Below, in pieces: positions 7,923 through 15,623 of a stretch of 35,098 nt of DNA; the stretch's first letter is position 1, and each line of letters opens with the position of its first letter. The position numbers and the translations under genes were made by a program. The notes beneath the pieces are model-generated. The model made no database searches and was not told where the DNA came from. It worked only from the letters and a program-made list of their open reading frames with translations. This stretch comes from JAHFLD01 sp964367145 (lineage in GTDB: Bacteria; Patescibacteriota; Minisyncoccia; UBA6257; 1-14-0-10-40-38), in contig CAYIWJ010000008.1 of NCBI GenBank assembly GCA_964367145.1, forward strand, positions 1 to 35,098, written 5' to 3'.

Positions 7923-8613
7923 CGCCTTTCTATTCTCCCTTGGATTATTTGGTGTCTACGCGACTAATTCTGATTGGTTGGCGGTGGCTATATTTTTGTT
8001 GTTGGCGTTATATCTTTATACCCACCCCAAGGGTCAAGCGATGACAACAACCGTCATCAGCTCGCTCACCACCGTTATTGGACTAGTGTTGATGGTCTTC
8101 GCCTCCTCATTTTTTGCCGCCGGTAGTTTGGCGGTGTTTGGCGGTGTCCTCTGGTACCTTATTATCGGCATCAAAAACGTTGAGTTTTTAGAGCGAAAAC
8201 AGTGGCACCTGTTCCTAGTTGACGCGGTCCTCTATGCGGGCTTGGCTATATTTTTTCTCGCCAGCCCAACAACACTCTCCGTTGTTAAATTATTGGCGCT
8301 TGCAGTAATCGGATATCTCGTCAACCTAGAATTATTTCGCAACCACTTTTCTGAATCCGCAAAAAAAACCGATCTCGCTTTGGTGTCGGGGATCCTAAGT
8401 CTCATCACCACCAAAATCGCCTGGGTGGTTGGTTTTTTGCCCCTGGGATTTATTAGCAGTATCAATGCTACGATGGTGATGCTGTTTTGCGCGCAAAGTC
8501 TGGTTATCCGAAATCTGGAGCATCGTTTAACTATTAGGTTTATTTTGACGCAGATCTCATTTTTTAGTCTGGCAATCTTATTGATTACCGCCACCACTAA
8601 GTGGTTTTTGTAA
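7867..8613 (+). CDS. Polytopic membrane protein of unknown function, overlapping clpB
   Basis: A 248-residue protein composed almost entirely of hydrophobic segments, about eight or nine predicted membrane helices with very short loops (for example LAVAIFLLLALYLY, LVLMVFASSFFAAGSLAVFGG, LLALAVIGYLVNL, FFSLAILLITA). No charged catalytic motif stands out, and I do not recognise the family. The ATG at 7867 is inside the 3' end of clpB in another frame (56-base overlap). A further upstream ATG at 7834 is possible, but the first helix begins soon after 7900 and the next in-frame ATG is at 8041, too late. The arrangement implies coupling to clpB translation. A link to membrane-protein stress is only suggested by position. 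Confidence 0.7.
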   Translation: MATKLKSLLLGRRLPLVLNAFLFSLGLFGVYATNSDWLAVAIFLLLALYLYTHPKGQAMTTTVISSLTTVIGLVLMVFASSFFAAGSLAVFGGVLWYLIIGIKNVEFLERKQWHLFLVDAVLYAGLAIFFLASPTTLSVVKLLALAVIGYLVNLELFRNHFSESAKKTDLALVSGILSLITTKIAWVVGFLPLGFISSINATMVMLFCAQSLVIRNLEHRLTIRFILTQISFFSLAILLITATTKWFL

Positions 8614-8698
8614 TTTAGGCAACTCCTCTTGGTCCCAAAAACTCTAAATCAATAAAATCAGATCAGAATAAAACAAGCACCGAAAAAAATCGACTGGG

Positions 8699-8727
8699 TT
8701 GACTCTATTCGTGAAAGAAAATAGACT
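8699..8727 (+). promoter_or_regulatory. Promoter for the helical-bundle/winged-helix gene
   Basis: TTGACT (8699-8704), 17-base spacer, TAGACT (8722-8727). The ATG at 8742 follows 14 bases later, giving a predicted leader of about 8 bases and no Shine-Dalgarno sequence. Confidence 0.7.
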
Positions 8728-8741
8728 TTGCTCAAAAAACG

Positions 8742-9386
8742 ATGACCACCGAACAAAAAATCCAAGCCCTTGGTATTGCTCTCATTAAAATCTCAGTCAA
8801 CGCTAAAAGATGGGAATTGCGCCACCGACTGGAACGCCAAGCTTTTGATTTAATTGAGCGGCTTGCCGAAGAAAATTTCACCGACCTTAAGCATCAACTC
8901 AAGGCTGTGGATAACTTAGTAAAATTTGGGGGTTTGCTCTATGAAATTGAAAATATGCACGTTCGTGGCGTACGGGAGTGGATTGACGAAATTAACCTTG
9001 AGTTTAAGTCCAAAAATCAAGAAAATGATAACCTTCCGGATTTAGATCAGATATTTGAAAAAAATAGAGTGACCTCACCGGTTGAATCTCAAAAAAATGA
9101 ACCCGGCAATGAAATGCGGCAAAACACGGCAATTGCCGAATTAAACAAAGAAAAGTATCTAAATAACGAGATAAATAATTCGGCAATACGGCAATCGGTT
9201 ATTGTGGATAGGATTAAACAATCAGGACCCCAAACCCAGGTACAACTTAAAGACATCGTCCAGGCACTGCCGAATGTTAGCGAAAGAACCATTCGCTATG
9301 ACCTCCAAAAGCTTTGTAGTGATGGAATCTTAGAAAGGGTTGGTCAGGGCGGTCCGGGAACCTATTATAGGATCCGTGTTATCTAG
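8742..9386 (+). CDS. Putative transcriptional regulator: helical-bundle N-terminus plus winged helix
   Basis: A 214-residue protein in three parts. Residues 1-90 are predicted all-helical, with LRHRLERQAFDLIERLAEEN and a regular heptad-like pattern. They resemble the four-helix-bundle family that includes the 23S intervening-sequence protein and Avd, the accessory protein of diversity-generating retroelements. This is my reading by pattern, not an alignment. Residues 91-148 are a polar, Asn/Gln/Glu-rich linker. Residues 149-212 form a winged helix: VIVDRIKQSG, then QLKDIVQALPNVSERTIRYD with the recognition helix, then LCSDGILERVGQGGPGTYYR as the wing, as in DeoR-type regulators. It has its own promoter and lies just upstream of a 551-base non-coding stretch and the surface-protein gene, which it might control. 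No reverse transcriptase or variable-repeat gene is present in the window. Confidence 0.65.
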   Translation: MTTEQKIQALGIALIKISVNAKRWELRHRLERQAFDLIERLAEENFTDLKHQLKAVDNLVKFGGLLYEIENMHVRGVREWIDEINLEFKSKNQENDNLPDLDQIFEKNRVTSPVESQKNEPGNEMRQNTAIAELNKEKYLNNEINNSAIRQSVIVDRIKQSGPQTQVQLKDIVQALPNVSERTIRYDLQKLCSDGILERVGQGGPGTYYRIRVI

Positions 9387-9937
9387 TCATCTAGCCGATT
9401 AGAAGCTACAAACAACTCAAAAGCGCCCTTCTCTGTTGCTTTCTTGGGTCATCTGTAATAAAGTAGAGAAAGTCATCGTTCTAACCTACGAGTCATAAAA
9501 ATACGACATTCTTCGGATTTTTATCTGCTCATAAGAACTAGGCGGCTCTTTGCCAAACATTGAGTCATCTGTCTGAACGGTTTTGACTTTGGGTAGAAGT
9601 AGAAAATGAAAACTTAATATCGAAGAGAGTTTCAAGTTGACTTGGAGTGAGGCCAAGCCGACCGAAAGTCTTATTTTTGTTTAGATTTCTTTCGGTTCGT
9701 CTTTCGTCTCGCCTCAAGCGAGATTTTTTATTTGTTACTAGGGATTATGTCTTTGTTGCTGAGGTCGATTTCGCCTCGCGGAAAAAGCCCGCTGGCGGAA
9801 GGACAGGGATTAATCCTTCCGAAATGAAGCATTTTAGTATTAACAACGAATTCCATAGAAATCGAAAAACTTGCTCGCAATAAGCTTCCGGTCGGTGAAG
9901 GCATTGTGGGTAAGGAAAAAGTCAGAAAATAATTACA
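9387..9937 (+). other. Non-coding interval upstream of the surface-protein gene
   Basis: This 551-base stretch has no convincing gene. It contains five copies of GTCAT (9386, 9448, 9472, 9492, 9564), three of them extended to GTCATCT. An 8-bp inverted repeat sits at 9661-9668 with 9689-9696 (ACCGAAAG / CTTTCGGT, 20-base loop), and a small terminator-like hairpin follows at 9707-9729. A GTG-started frame at 9647-9883 crosses these hairpins and is rejected as coding. No clear -35/-10 pair or Shine-Dalgarno sequence sits directly before the ATG at 9938. The surface-protein message may therefore start further up and carry a long structured leader, or a small RNA may be made here. Confidence 0.5.
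9707..9729 (+). terminator. Possible small rho-independent terminator or attenuator in the leader region
   Basis: A 6-bp stem (TCTCGC 9707-9712 with GCGAGA 9718-9723) and a 5-base loop are followed by six T residues (9724-9729). It is short for a terminator. Its position 209 bases before the surface-protein start allows either the end of a small transcript or an attenuator. Confidence 0.45.
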
Positions 9938-12900
9938 ATGAGTAAAACACTAACAAGCAAAATTACCTCCGTCGTCCTTTCTGTGGCGACGTTGGCCCTT
10001 TTTGCCGGCTCGATGCTTCCTAAAGCTGAAGCCGCCATGTCAGTGGCCGATCTCCAGGCGCAAATCGCCGCATTGCAGGCTCAATTATCTGCACTCGCCG
10101 GTGGTTCTTCCACGCCCGCGACGTCATGCACCTTTTCCAGCACCCTCACTGTTGGATCCAAGGGAAGTGCCGTTACGTGCTTGCAGACCTACCTAACGAG
10201 CACAGGTGACTACACCTACAGCGGTGGCGCGACTGGATACTTTGGTAACATTACCAAAGCCGCGGTCGCCTCATGGCAGTCTAAGAATGGAGTGTCTCCG
10301 GCAGCGGGTCTTTTTGGACCCATCTCTCGAGCAAAATATAGTGAGTTGCAGGCGGTTGCGGTAACCCCGACACCGACTCCAACCCCAACCCCGGGTACGC
10401 CAGCGGCTGGAAGCGGCTTGACCGTTTCTTTGGCCTCTGATCAACCGGCTCCGGGACTTTTTGGCGAGAGCTTTGCCAGTCGTCCATTTACCAAGCTCAA
10501 TTTCACCGCCTCTTCGGATGGCGATGTGACAGTTAAAAAAATCGTTATTGAGCGCGTTGGCCAGTCCGCCGATGCGGTTTTCTCCGGCGTTATTGCCTTG
10601 GATGAAAACTACATTCGGTACGATCGGTCCAAGACCTTTGGTTCGGATCATACTTTGAGCTTGACCCCGAGTATTGTGGTGAAAGCCGGTCAAACCAAGA
10701 CCGTCTACATCGCTGGTGATTCCGACAACAACCAAGATGCCTACAACGGCCAATTGGCCGCCTTGCAGGTTAAGTCGGTTGATGCTGGTACTGCTACGGT
10801 TAACGGCTCCTTCCCAATGGTTGGAAGCACGATGACCATCAACAGCACTCTCGCTATCGGCTCGGCTACTCTCACCCGAGGAACACTAGATCCAGGGGTT
10901 AGCCAGACTAAAGAAGTCGGCACCACTGGCTATGTCTTCTCCGGTATTCGCATTTCGGCTGGTTCCAACGAAGACATCACCATTAAAGCGGTGAAGTTCC
11001 TCCAAAGCGGATCAGCGAGCGCGAGCGATCTAGCCAACGTCAAAGTTGTTTTGGACGGTACCGAATATCCAGCCGAACTTTCGGCGGATGGAAAGTACTA
11101 CACCGCGAACTTCGGTTCCGGTCTCTTTGTCCAAAAGGGTCTCCAGAAAGAAATGTCCATCAAGGGTGATCTCACCGGCGGTTCAAATCGTACGGTTGAT
11201 ATGAACCTTGATTACTACGAAGATCTCCGAATTGTGGGCGCGACCTATGGCTACGCCATTACGCCGTCTGCCACCAATTCCGGTGATTCAGCGACAGATA
11301 ACGATGGAACCCTTCAATCATCCAACCCAAACTATGATGGTTATTTGACCACCATTGGAACGGGAACGATGAATGTCACTAAGGCCAACTCGGTGAGCGC
11401 GCAAAACATTGCGATCAACCTTGCTGATCAGGTCTTGGGAGGTTTTGATTTTGACGTTAAAGGTGAACCAATCACGATTGCGACGCTCCGCTTCGATTTA
11501 GCTCCAAACAGTGGTAGTGCCGCCGATACGGCAGACATCACCAATGTCAAGCTAGTTCGTGCTGATGGTACCGTTGTGGCTGGCCCGGTTGATGCCGTAG
11601 CCGGTGGCACCAACGCGGTTGTCTTTACCGACACGGTTACCTTCAACCCGGGAATTACGACCTATAAGCTTATCGGAAAGTTGGGAACCGACTTCACCAA
11701 CAACAACACGGTGACGGCTTCCACCACTCCTGGTAGCAATTGGTCCACGATTCGCGGCACGGTGAGCAACATCTCGCTGACCCCGACTCCTTCGACTGCG
11801 GTTATCGCTAACACGATGACTGTTAAGGCTGCGGCCCTTGCGGTCTCGGTCTCCCCGATTCCCTCGGCGCAGACGATTGTTGCCGGTTTGAATGCCTTTA
11901 CCTTTGCCAACTTCGTCTTTGACGCCAGTGGCTCTGGTGAGGATGTGCGCACGACCTCTTTCCAGCCACAAATCTCGGTTGGTCAGGTCAACACCGCGGA
12001 TGATGTTCGTTCTTGTCAGTTGTTTGATGGCGAAACCGCCCTCAACACCGGCACGAATATCGTGAACCCGGGTAATAGCGTTGGAAACCAGACGAACGTC
12101 ACGTTCACTCTGGACTCCGGCGTTGTGATTCCGAAAGGCACGGTTAAAACTTTGGCCATGAAGTGCAACATTTCCGCTACCACGACTTCGGTCTCAACGG
12201 TTGCGGGAACGATTAACTACACCTTTGGTTGGGGCCTTGGCGCGGAAGCTTCTGCGGCTAATACCGCGGTTACAACGGGCTTGACCTCTGGTCAAACGGT
12301 AACTGCGACTATCAACAGCAACAACGGTCAGACGATCAGTATCGTGGCGAGCGGAACGCTCTCTATTGCGCTTGATGCTTCTAGCCCCGGTGCTCGTTGG
12401 GCAGCTGGTGGAACAACCGATAACGTCTTGAACGTTCTCCGCATCACAACTGGCGCGGAAGATGTCAGCTTGACGCAACTCGGCTTGATCTTGGGCGGTG
12501 GCGCATCCAACACTCCGCAGGATTTGACGAAAGTCACCTTGTGGGACGGCGATGCCAGCCCGCAGGTTAAAGTCGGTGAAGTGGTCTTCTCCACGGCCGA
12601 TATTGCGACCGCTACCATCTCTGGACTCGTGATTCCAAAGAATAGCGATCGTCGGTTGGTTATTAAAGGAGATATCGGCACCTTCGGTGTCGGCGCTCCG
12701 GCAAAACCAGGACACTTAGTCCGAGTTGAGTATTGGTATGCTTCTGGTGATAGTTCTGGCAATGGCACGCGTGGTACTGGTTTGAGCTCTGGTAATTTCA
12801 TTTACTCGGGCACAACCGCCAGCACAACTGCGTCCGGCGGACTCTATATCGCCAAAGCCTATCCAGTCTTGACTCCGATTGCCTTGCCGACCAACAAGTT

Positions 12901-13609
12901 GATTGCCGGAACCCCGGCCATCTACCGCTTCTCGGTAACGGCGCCTTCAACCGGTCCAGTTGGACTCTATAAGTTCAGCTTCCGAACGGCGACTGCGGGT
13001 GGTAATACTATTACCCCGGCGTCATTCCAGGTAAGCAACTTCCAGGCATGGGGATACTCCGATTCGGCGTTCTCCATCCCGGCCTATGGTTCTACTGGTC
13101 TGTTGAACAGCGGTGATGTGTTGAGCGCTTCGACCTCGGCCAGCGGATTTGCTATCGATGATTCAGCTAACCAGGCGGGAAGATTCACTATCTTCTTCAA
13201 CCCGGTTGCTGGCAGCGGCACCACCTACGAGGCCATTCAGGTGCCGGCGGGACAGACACGATACTTCGAGGTCAAGGCCACTGTTGCGGGTGTAACTTCA
13301 TCCACAACCTTGAGCACTCAACTTGAAGGAGATATCGCGGCTATCTACTCCGAGAGCTCGGCTGATACCTTCACCACTGGTAACTACTCCTTTGCGACCA
13401 CCGCAGCCTTTGTTGCTTCAAGCACCATTTGGGGCGATGGCACGACCGGGGGTATCATTACCTCCAATGGTGGCGAGTTACGCAATGACTTCATTTGGTC
13501 CGGTAACTCGACGACCACCTCTGGTGTTGCGACTTACGACTGGCTGAATGGCTACTTGGTTCCTGGCTTGCCGGGTACCAACATGTCTTCGCAGACGCTT
13601 ACTCCATAA
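9938..13609 (+). CDS. Giant secreted surface protein (S-layer-like) with peptidoglycan-binding domain and six beta-domain repeats
   Basis: A 1223-residue exported protein. Residues 1-32 are a signal peptide ending AEA. A short Ala/Leu/Gln coiled coil (36-54) leads into a PG_binding_1-like domain (about 62-138: CTFSSTLTVG...AVTCLQTYL, GYFGNITKAAVASWQ), with C64 and C81 placed to form a disulfide. A TPTPTP linker follows (143-152). The remainder is Thr/Ser/Gly/Ala-rich beta structure. A strand-turn motif of the type P/K-G-x-T-K-x-x-x-I-K-G-D recurs at about 247, 397, 569, 729, 897 and 1100, marking six domains of roughly 150-200 residues. The end, FIWSGNSTT then DWLNGYLVPGLPG, matches a C-terminal signature I associate with CPR surface proteins. 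It is probably a cell-wall-anchored surface-layer or adhesin protein. It is transcribed alone, with a strong terminator. Confidence 0.85.
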   Translation: MSKTLTSKITSVVLSVATLALFAGSMLPKAEAAMSVADLQAQIAALQAQLSALAGGSSTPATSCTFSSTLTVGSKGSAVTCLQTYLTSTGDYTYSGGATGYFGNITKAAVASWQSKNGVSPAAGLFGPISRAKYSELQAVAVTPTPTPTPTPGTPAAGSGLTVSLASDQPAPGLFGESFASRPFTKLNFTASSDGDVTVKKIVIERVGQSADAVFSGVIALDENYIRYDRSKTFGSDHTLSLTPSIVVKAGQTKTVYIAGDSDNNQDAYNGQLAALQVKSVDAGTATVNGSFPMVGSTMTINSTLAIGSATLTRGTLDPGVSQTKEVGTTGYVFSGIRISAGSNEDITIKAVKFLQSGSASASDLANVKVVLDGTEYPAELSADGKYYTANFGSGLFVQKGLQKEMSIKGDLTGGSNRTVDMNLDYYEDLRIVGATYGYAITPSATNSGDSATDNDGTLQSSNPNYDGYLTTIGTGTMNVTKANSVSAQNIAINLADQVLGGFDFDVKGEPITIATLRFDLAPNSGSAADTADITNVKLVRADGTVVAGPVDAVAGGTNAVVFTDTVTFNPGITTYKLIGKLGTDFTNNNTVTASTTPGSNWSTIRGTVSNISLTPTPSTAVIANTMTVKAAALAVSVSPIPSAQTIVAGLNAFTFANFVFDASGSGEDVRTTSFQPQISVGQVNTADDVRSCQLFDGETALNTGTNIVNPGNSVGNQTNVTFTLDSGVVIPKGTVKTLAMKCNISATTTSVSTVAGTINYTFGWGLGAEASAANTAVTTGLTSGQTVTATINSNNGQTISIVASGTLSIALDASSPGARWAAGGTTDNVLNVLRITTGAEDVSLTQLGLILGGGASNTPQDLTKVTLWDGDASPQVKVGEVVFSTADIATATISGLVIPKNSDRRLVIKGDIGTFGVGAPAKPGHLVRVEYWYASGDSSGNGTRGTGLSSGNFIYSGTTASTTASGGLYIAKAYPVLTPIALPTNKLIAGTPAIYRFSVTAPSTGPVGLYKFSFRTATAGGNTITPASFQVSNFQAWGYSDSAFSIPAYGSTGLLNSGDVLSASTSASGFAIDDSANQAGRFTIFFNPVAGSGTTYEAIQVPAGQTRYFEVKATVAGVTSSTTLSTQLEGDIAAIYSESSADTFTTGNYSFATTAAFVASSTIWGDGTTGGIITSNGGELRNDFIWSGNSTTTSGVATYDWLNGYLVPGLPGTNMSSQTLTP

Positions 13610-13633
13610 GGAATTCTTGAGGTTCTTTACGGA

Positions 13634-13661
13634 AAAAACCGCCCCACCCGGGGCGGTTTTT
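13634..13661 (+). terminator. Rho-independent terminator of the surface-protein gene
   Basis: A 12-bp stem (13634-13645 with 13650-13661) with a 4-base loop ACCC; core ACCGCCCC / GGGGCGGT with A-run and T-run flanks, so it could work in both directions. It begins 25 bases after the stop codon. Confidence 0.92.
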
Positions 13662-13679
13662 GTTTGCAAGATTTTAATT

Positions 13680-13707
13680 TTGACCAAAAACCAACCAAGG
13701 GTATAAT
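13680..13707 (+). promoter_or_regulatory. Strong promoter for the TPR gene
   Basis: TTGACC (13680-13685), 16-base spacer, perfect TATAAT (13702-13707). The ATG at 13716 begins after 8 further bases, so the predicted transcription start lies on or within two bases of the start codon: a leaderless mRNA. Confidence 0.85.
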
Positions 13708-13715
13708 GGCTAAAC

Positions 13716-14435
13716 ATGAAACCAGAATACAAAAAAATAACGCTAACCATAATCGCCATCGTGCTTTTAGCTATAGTTGCGTCTTATGTTGTGGCTAAAA
13801 TTCGCCTCAAATCGGTTTTTGGCGACTTACCGCCATATCAAGGTCAGAAAATTGAATATACCGGGCCGGGAGATGAGTTTACCAATAAGCTCCCGCAAGA
13901 TGCCCTGGAAAAAAGAGCGCAAGAACTAAAAGAGCTAAAAAAACGCATCTACCAAAACCCCAAGGATTATAACCTTTGGATTCAAGCCGGAATTTTAAAA
14001 AAGTTCTTCAACAATTATGAGGGCGCTCGAGATGTCTGGGAATATGCCGCCGTTGTTGATCCAACCATCTCCACCGCCTATTTCAACCTCGGCAATCTCT
14101 ACGCGACCTATCTCAAAGATTTTCCCAAGGCCGAGCTCAACTATCAGAAAGCAGTAGAAATTGAAGGGCGTGTCTCCTCGCAATACCACATCGCCTTCGC
14201 TGATTTTTATGACTATGTCTATGTGGAAAAAAGAGGTGAGGTTGAAAAAGTTTTGCTTAATGGCATCGCGCTAATGCCAAGCGACGCCAGTCTTAAAGTC
14301 AGAGTTGCCGAATACTACGAGAAAAATGGCGATCTCCTGAAAGCAATTCAATACCTTAAAGCGGCGATAGAAAACGACCCGTCTCTGCTTGAGGTTCGTA
14401 AAAAGATTCAGACCCTAGAGTCTAGATCAAGATAA
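13716..14435 (+). CDS. Membrane-anchored TPR-repeat protein
   Basis: A 239-residue protein with one N-terminal membrane helix (about residues 8-28, ITLTIIAIVLLAIVASYVVA), a short linker, then helical repeats from about 65 to 235. TPR features are visible in LWIQAGILKKFFNNYEGARD, AYFNLGNLYATYLKDF with FPKAELNYQKAVEIE, and VAEYYEKNGDLLKAIQYLKA followed by DPSLLEV. TPR arrays hold protein partners together, so a scaffold on the membrane surface is likely; the partner is unknown. Its mRNA should be leaderless. Its 3' end overlaps the 3' end of the minus-strand glycosyltransferase by 28 bases. Confidence 0.8.
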   Translation: MKPEYKKITLTIIAIVLLAIVASYVVAKIRLKSVFGDLPPYQGQKIEYTGPGDEFTNKLPQDALEKRAQELKELKKRIYQNPKDYNLWIQAGILKKFFNNYEGARDVWEYAAVVDPTISTAYFNLGNLYATYLKDFPKAELNYQKAVEIEGRVSSQYHIAFADFYDYVYVEKRGEVEKVLLNGIALMPSDASLKVRVAEYYEKNGDLLKAIQYLKAAIENDPSLLEVRKKIQTLESRSR

Positions 14436-15601
14436 AGATCCTTGGTTTTTTGGTGCATTTCCTCTAAGGAAAAATCAAGAGCGACTGTTTTTTGTAATTC
14501 CCGACCCATCAAATCCCTTCCTTGAGAATCCACTACAAGTTTTTCAATGCTCTGCGCCATTGCCGCGGAATCTTTCGGGGGCACTAAAAGACCATTCTGG
14601 TTGTGCTGAATAATTTCCGGCATACCCCCAACTCGACTTGCGATTACTGGCCTATGAGCGGCTCCGGCTTCCAAAAGAAAGTAGGGCAGGCCTTCTTTTA
14701 ACGATGGCATTGTGATTACGTCAAAAGCCCGGAGATATTTTGAAGCGTCGTTAACATATGGCGCCATAAAGAAACAATCCGTAAGTCCAGCCTTTCGGAT
14801 TAAGTGATTTAGTAATTTTTCCTCTGGGCCGGCTCCAAAGATCGCGAAATATAAATTTGTCTGAAGTTTTTTAATTTTCATCAAGGCCGCCGCCTCTATC
14901 AAATAGCGCAATCCCTTGTTTCTATAGAAATGACAGATTGTGCCTACTAAGACGGCTGATGGCGGTAGATTCAATCCTAGCCGCCTGCGAGCTTCTTTGG
15001 CCTCAAAAAATTCAACCAAGCCATAGTCAATGCCATTGTGAATGGTAATGAGCTTCGTCGGCTTGGCAATTCTATATTTCAACGCGGAGATTCGGTCAAA
15101 ATCCGAAACGCAAATAATCGCCTCTCGAAAAAAACTCGCGCTAAATTCCAGTGGAATATAAAGCAACTTCTTGCGCAAACCCGGCTCATTAAAGGGAAAA
15201 CCGTGGGCAGTGTAAACAGAGCGGGCAGACGAAGTTGATCCCCGATTATAAAGATAAACCCCATAAGATCCGAAGATGCCAGCGTTCGTGCTATTGAAAT
15301 GAATTAGATTCGGAGCTAACTTTTGTAAAAGTTTCTTAAGTTCAAATGAGAAGAGTAGGTTGGTTAGGGGATTCAAGGATCGTCGCAAATGTGGCAAGGT
15401 GAATACTTGAATGTTGCGTTTCGCCAGACGATCCGTTAACTCTCCGCGATACTCCGCGCCGCAAACAACGCTAACGCGAAAACCCTTAAGACCGGCAAAA
15501 TAAGTCGCCAAATCAAAAACGTAGCGTTGGGCCCCGCCCCAGTTTCCTTGGGTTATGACGTAGACTATGTGGATCGATTTCGCTTGGACTTCATCTGACA
15601 T
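14408..15601 (-). CDS. Glycosyltransferase family 4 (GT-B fold)
   Basis: A 397-residue retaining glycosyltransferase of GT4 type. The N-terminal half carries the acceptor side, with GNWGGAQRYVFDL as the glycine-rich loop. The C-terminal half binds the sugar nucleotide: VGTICHFYRNKGLRYLIEA, IFGAGPEE, and KEGLPYFLLEAGAAHRPVIA with the E-x7-E pair, ending RVGGMPEII and NGLLVPP. The donor and acceptor cannot be read from sequence. ATG 15601 is chosen because an upstream in-frame start at 15646 would run into the divergent neighbour. The gap to that divergent gene is then only 22 bases. Confidence 0.88.
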   Translation of the reverse strand: MSDEVQAKSIHIVYVITQGNWGGAQRYVFDLATYFAGLKGFRVSVVCGAEYRGELTDRLAKRNIQVFTLPHLRRSLNPLTNLLFSFELKKLLQKLAPNLIHFNSTNAGIFGSYGVYLYNRGSTSSARSVYTAHGFPFNEPGLRKKLLYIPLEFSASFFREAIICVSDFDRISALKYRIAKPTKLITIHNGIDYGLVEFFEAKEARRRLGLNLPPSAVLVGTICHFYRNKGLRYLIEAAALMKIKKLQTNLYFAIFGAGPEEKLLNHLIRKAGLTDCFFMAPYVNDASKYLRAFDVITMPSLKEGLPYFLLEAGAAHRPVIASRVGGMPEIIQHNQNGLLVPPKDSAAMAQSIEKLVVDSQGRDLMGRELQKTVALDFSLEEMHQKTKDLYLDLDSRV

Positions 15602-15623
15602 CTTAAAGAATGTAAACCACAAA

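Noticed and set aside
9647..9883. A 78-codon open frame beginning with GTG in the non-coding region
   Set aside because: It crosses an inverted repeat and a terminator-like hairpin, has Arg/Phe/Ser-rich low-quality composition, and has no Shine-Dalgarno sequence or promoter placed for it.
10366..10398. A microsatellite-like CCGACACCGACTCC repeat
   Set aside because: It encodes the TPTPTP linker of the surface protein and is explained by protein composition.
11552..12801. Long antisense open frames opposite the surface-protein gene
   Set aside because: They are shadows of a Thr/Ser/Ala-rich coding sequence with strong codon bias; composition is Arg/Ser-rich and no start signals are present.
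9938..13609. A DGR variable repeat at the 3' end of the surface-protein gene
   Set aside because: No reverse transcriptase, template repeat or C-type-lectin fold is visible in the window; the end of the protein is Thr/Ser-rich beta sequence.
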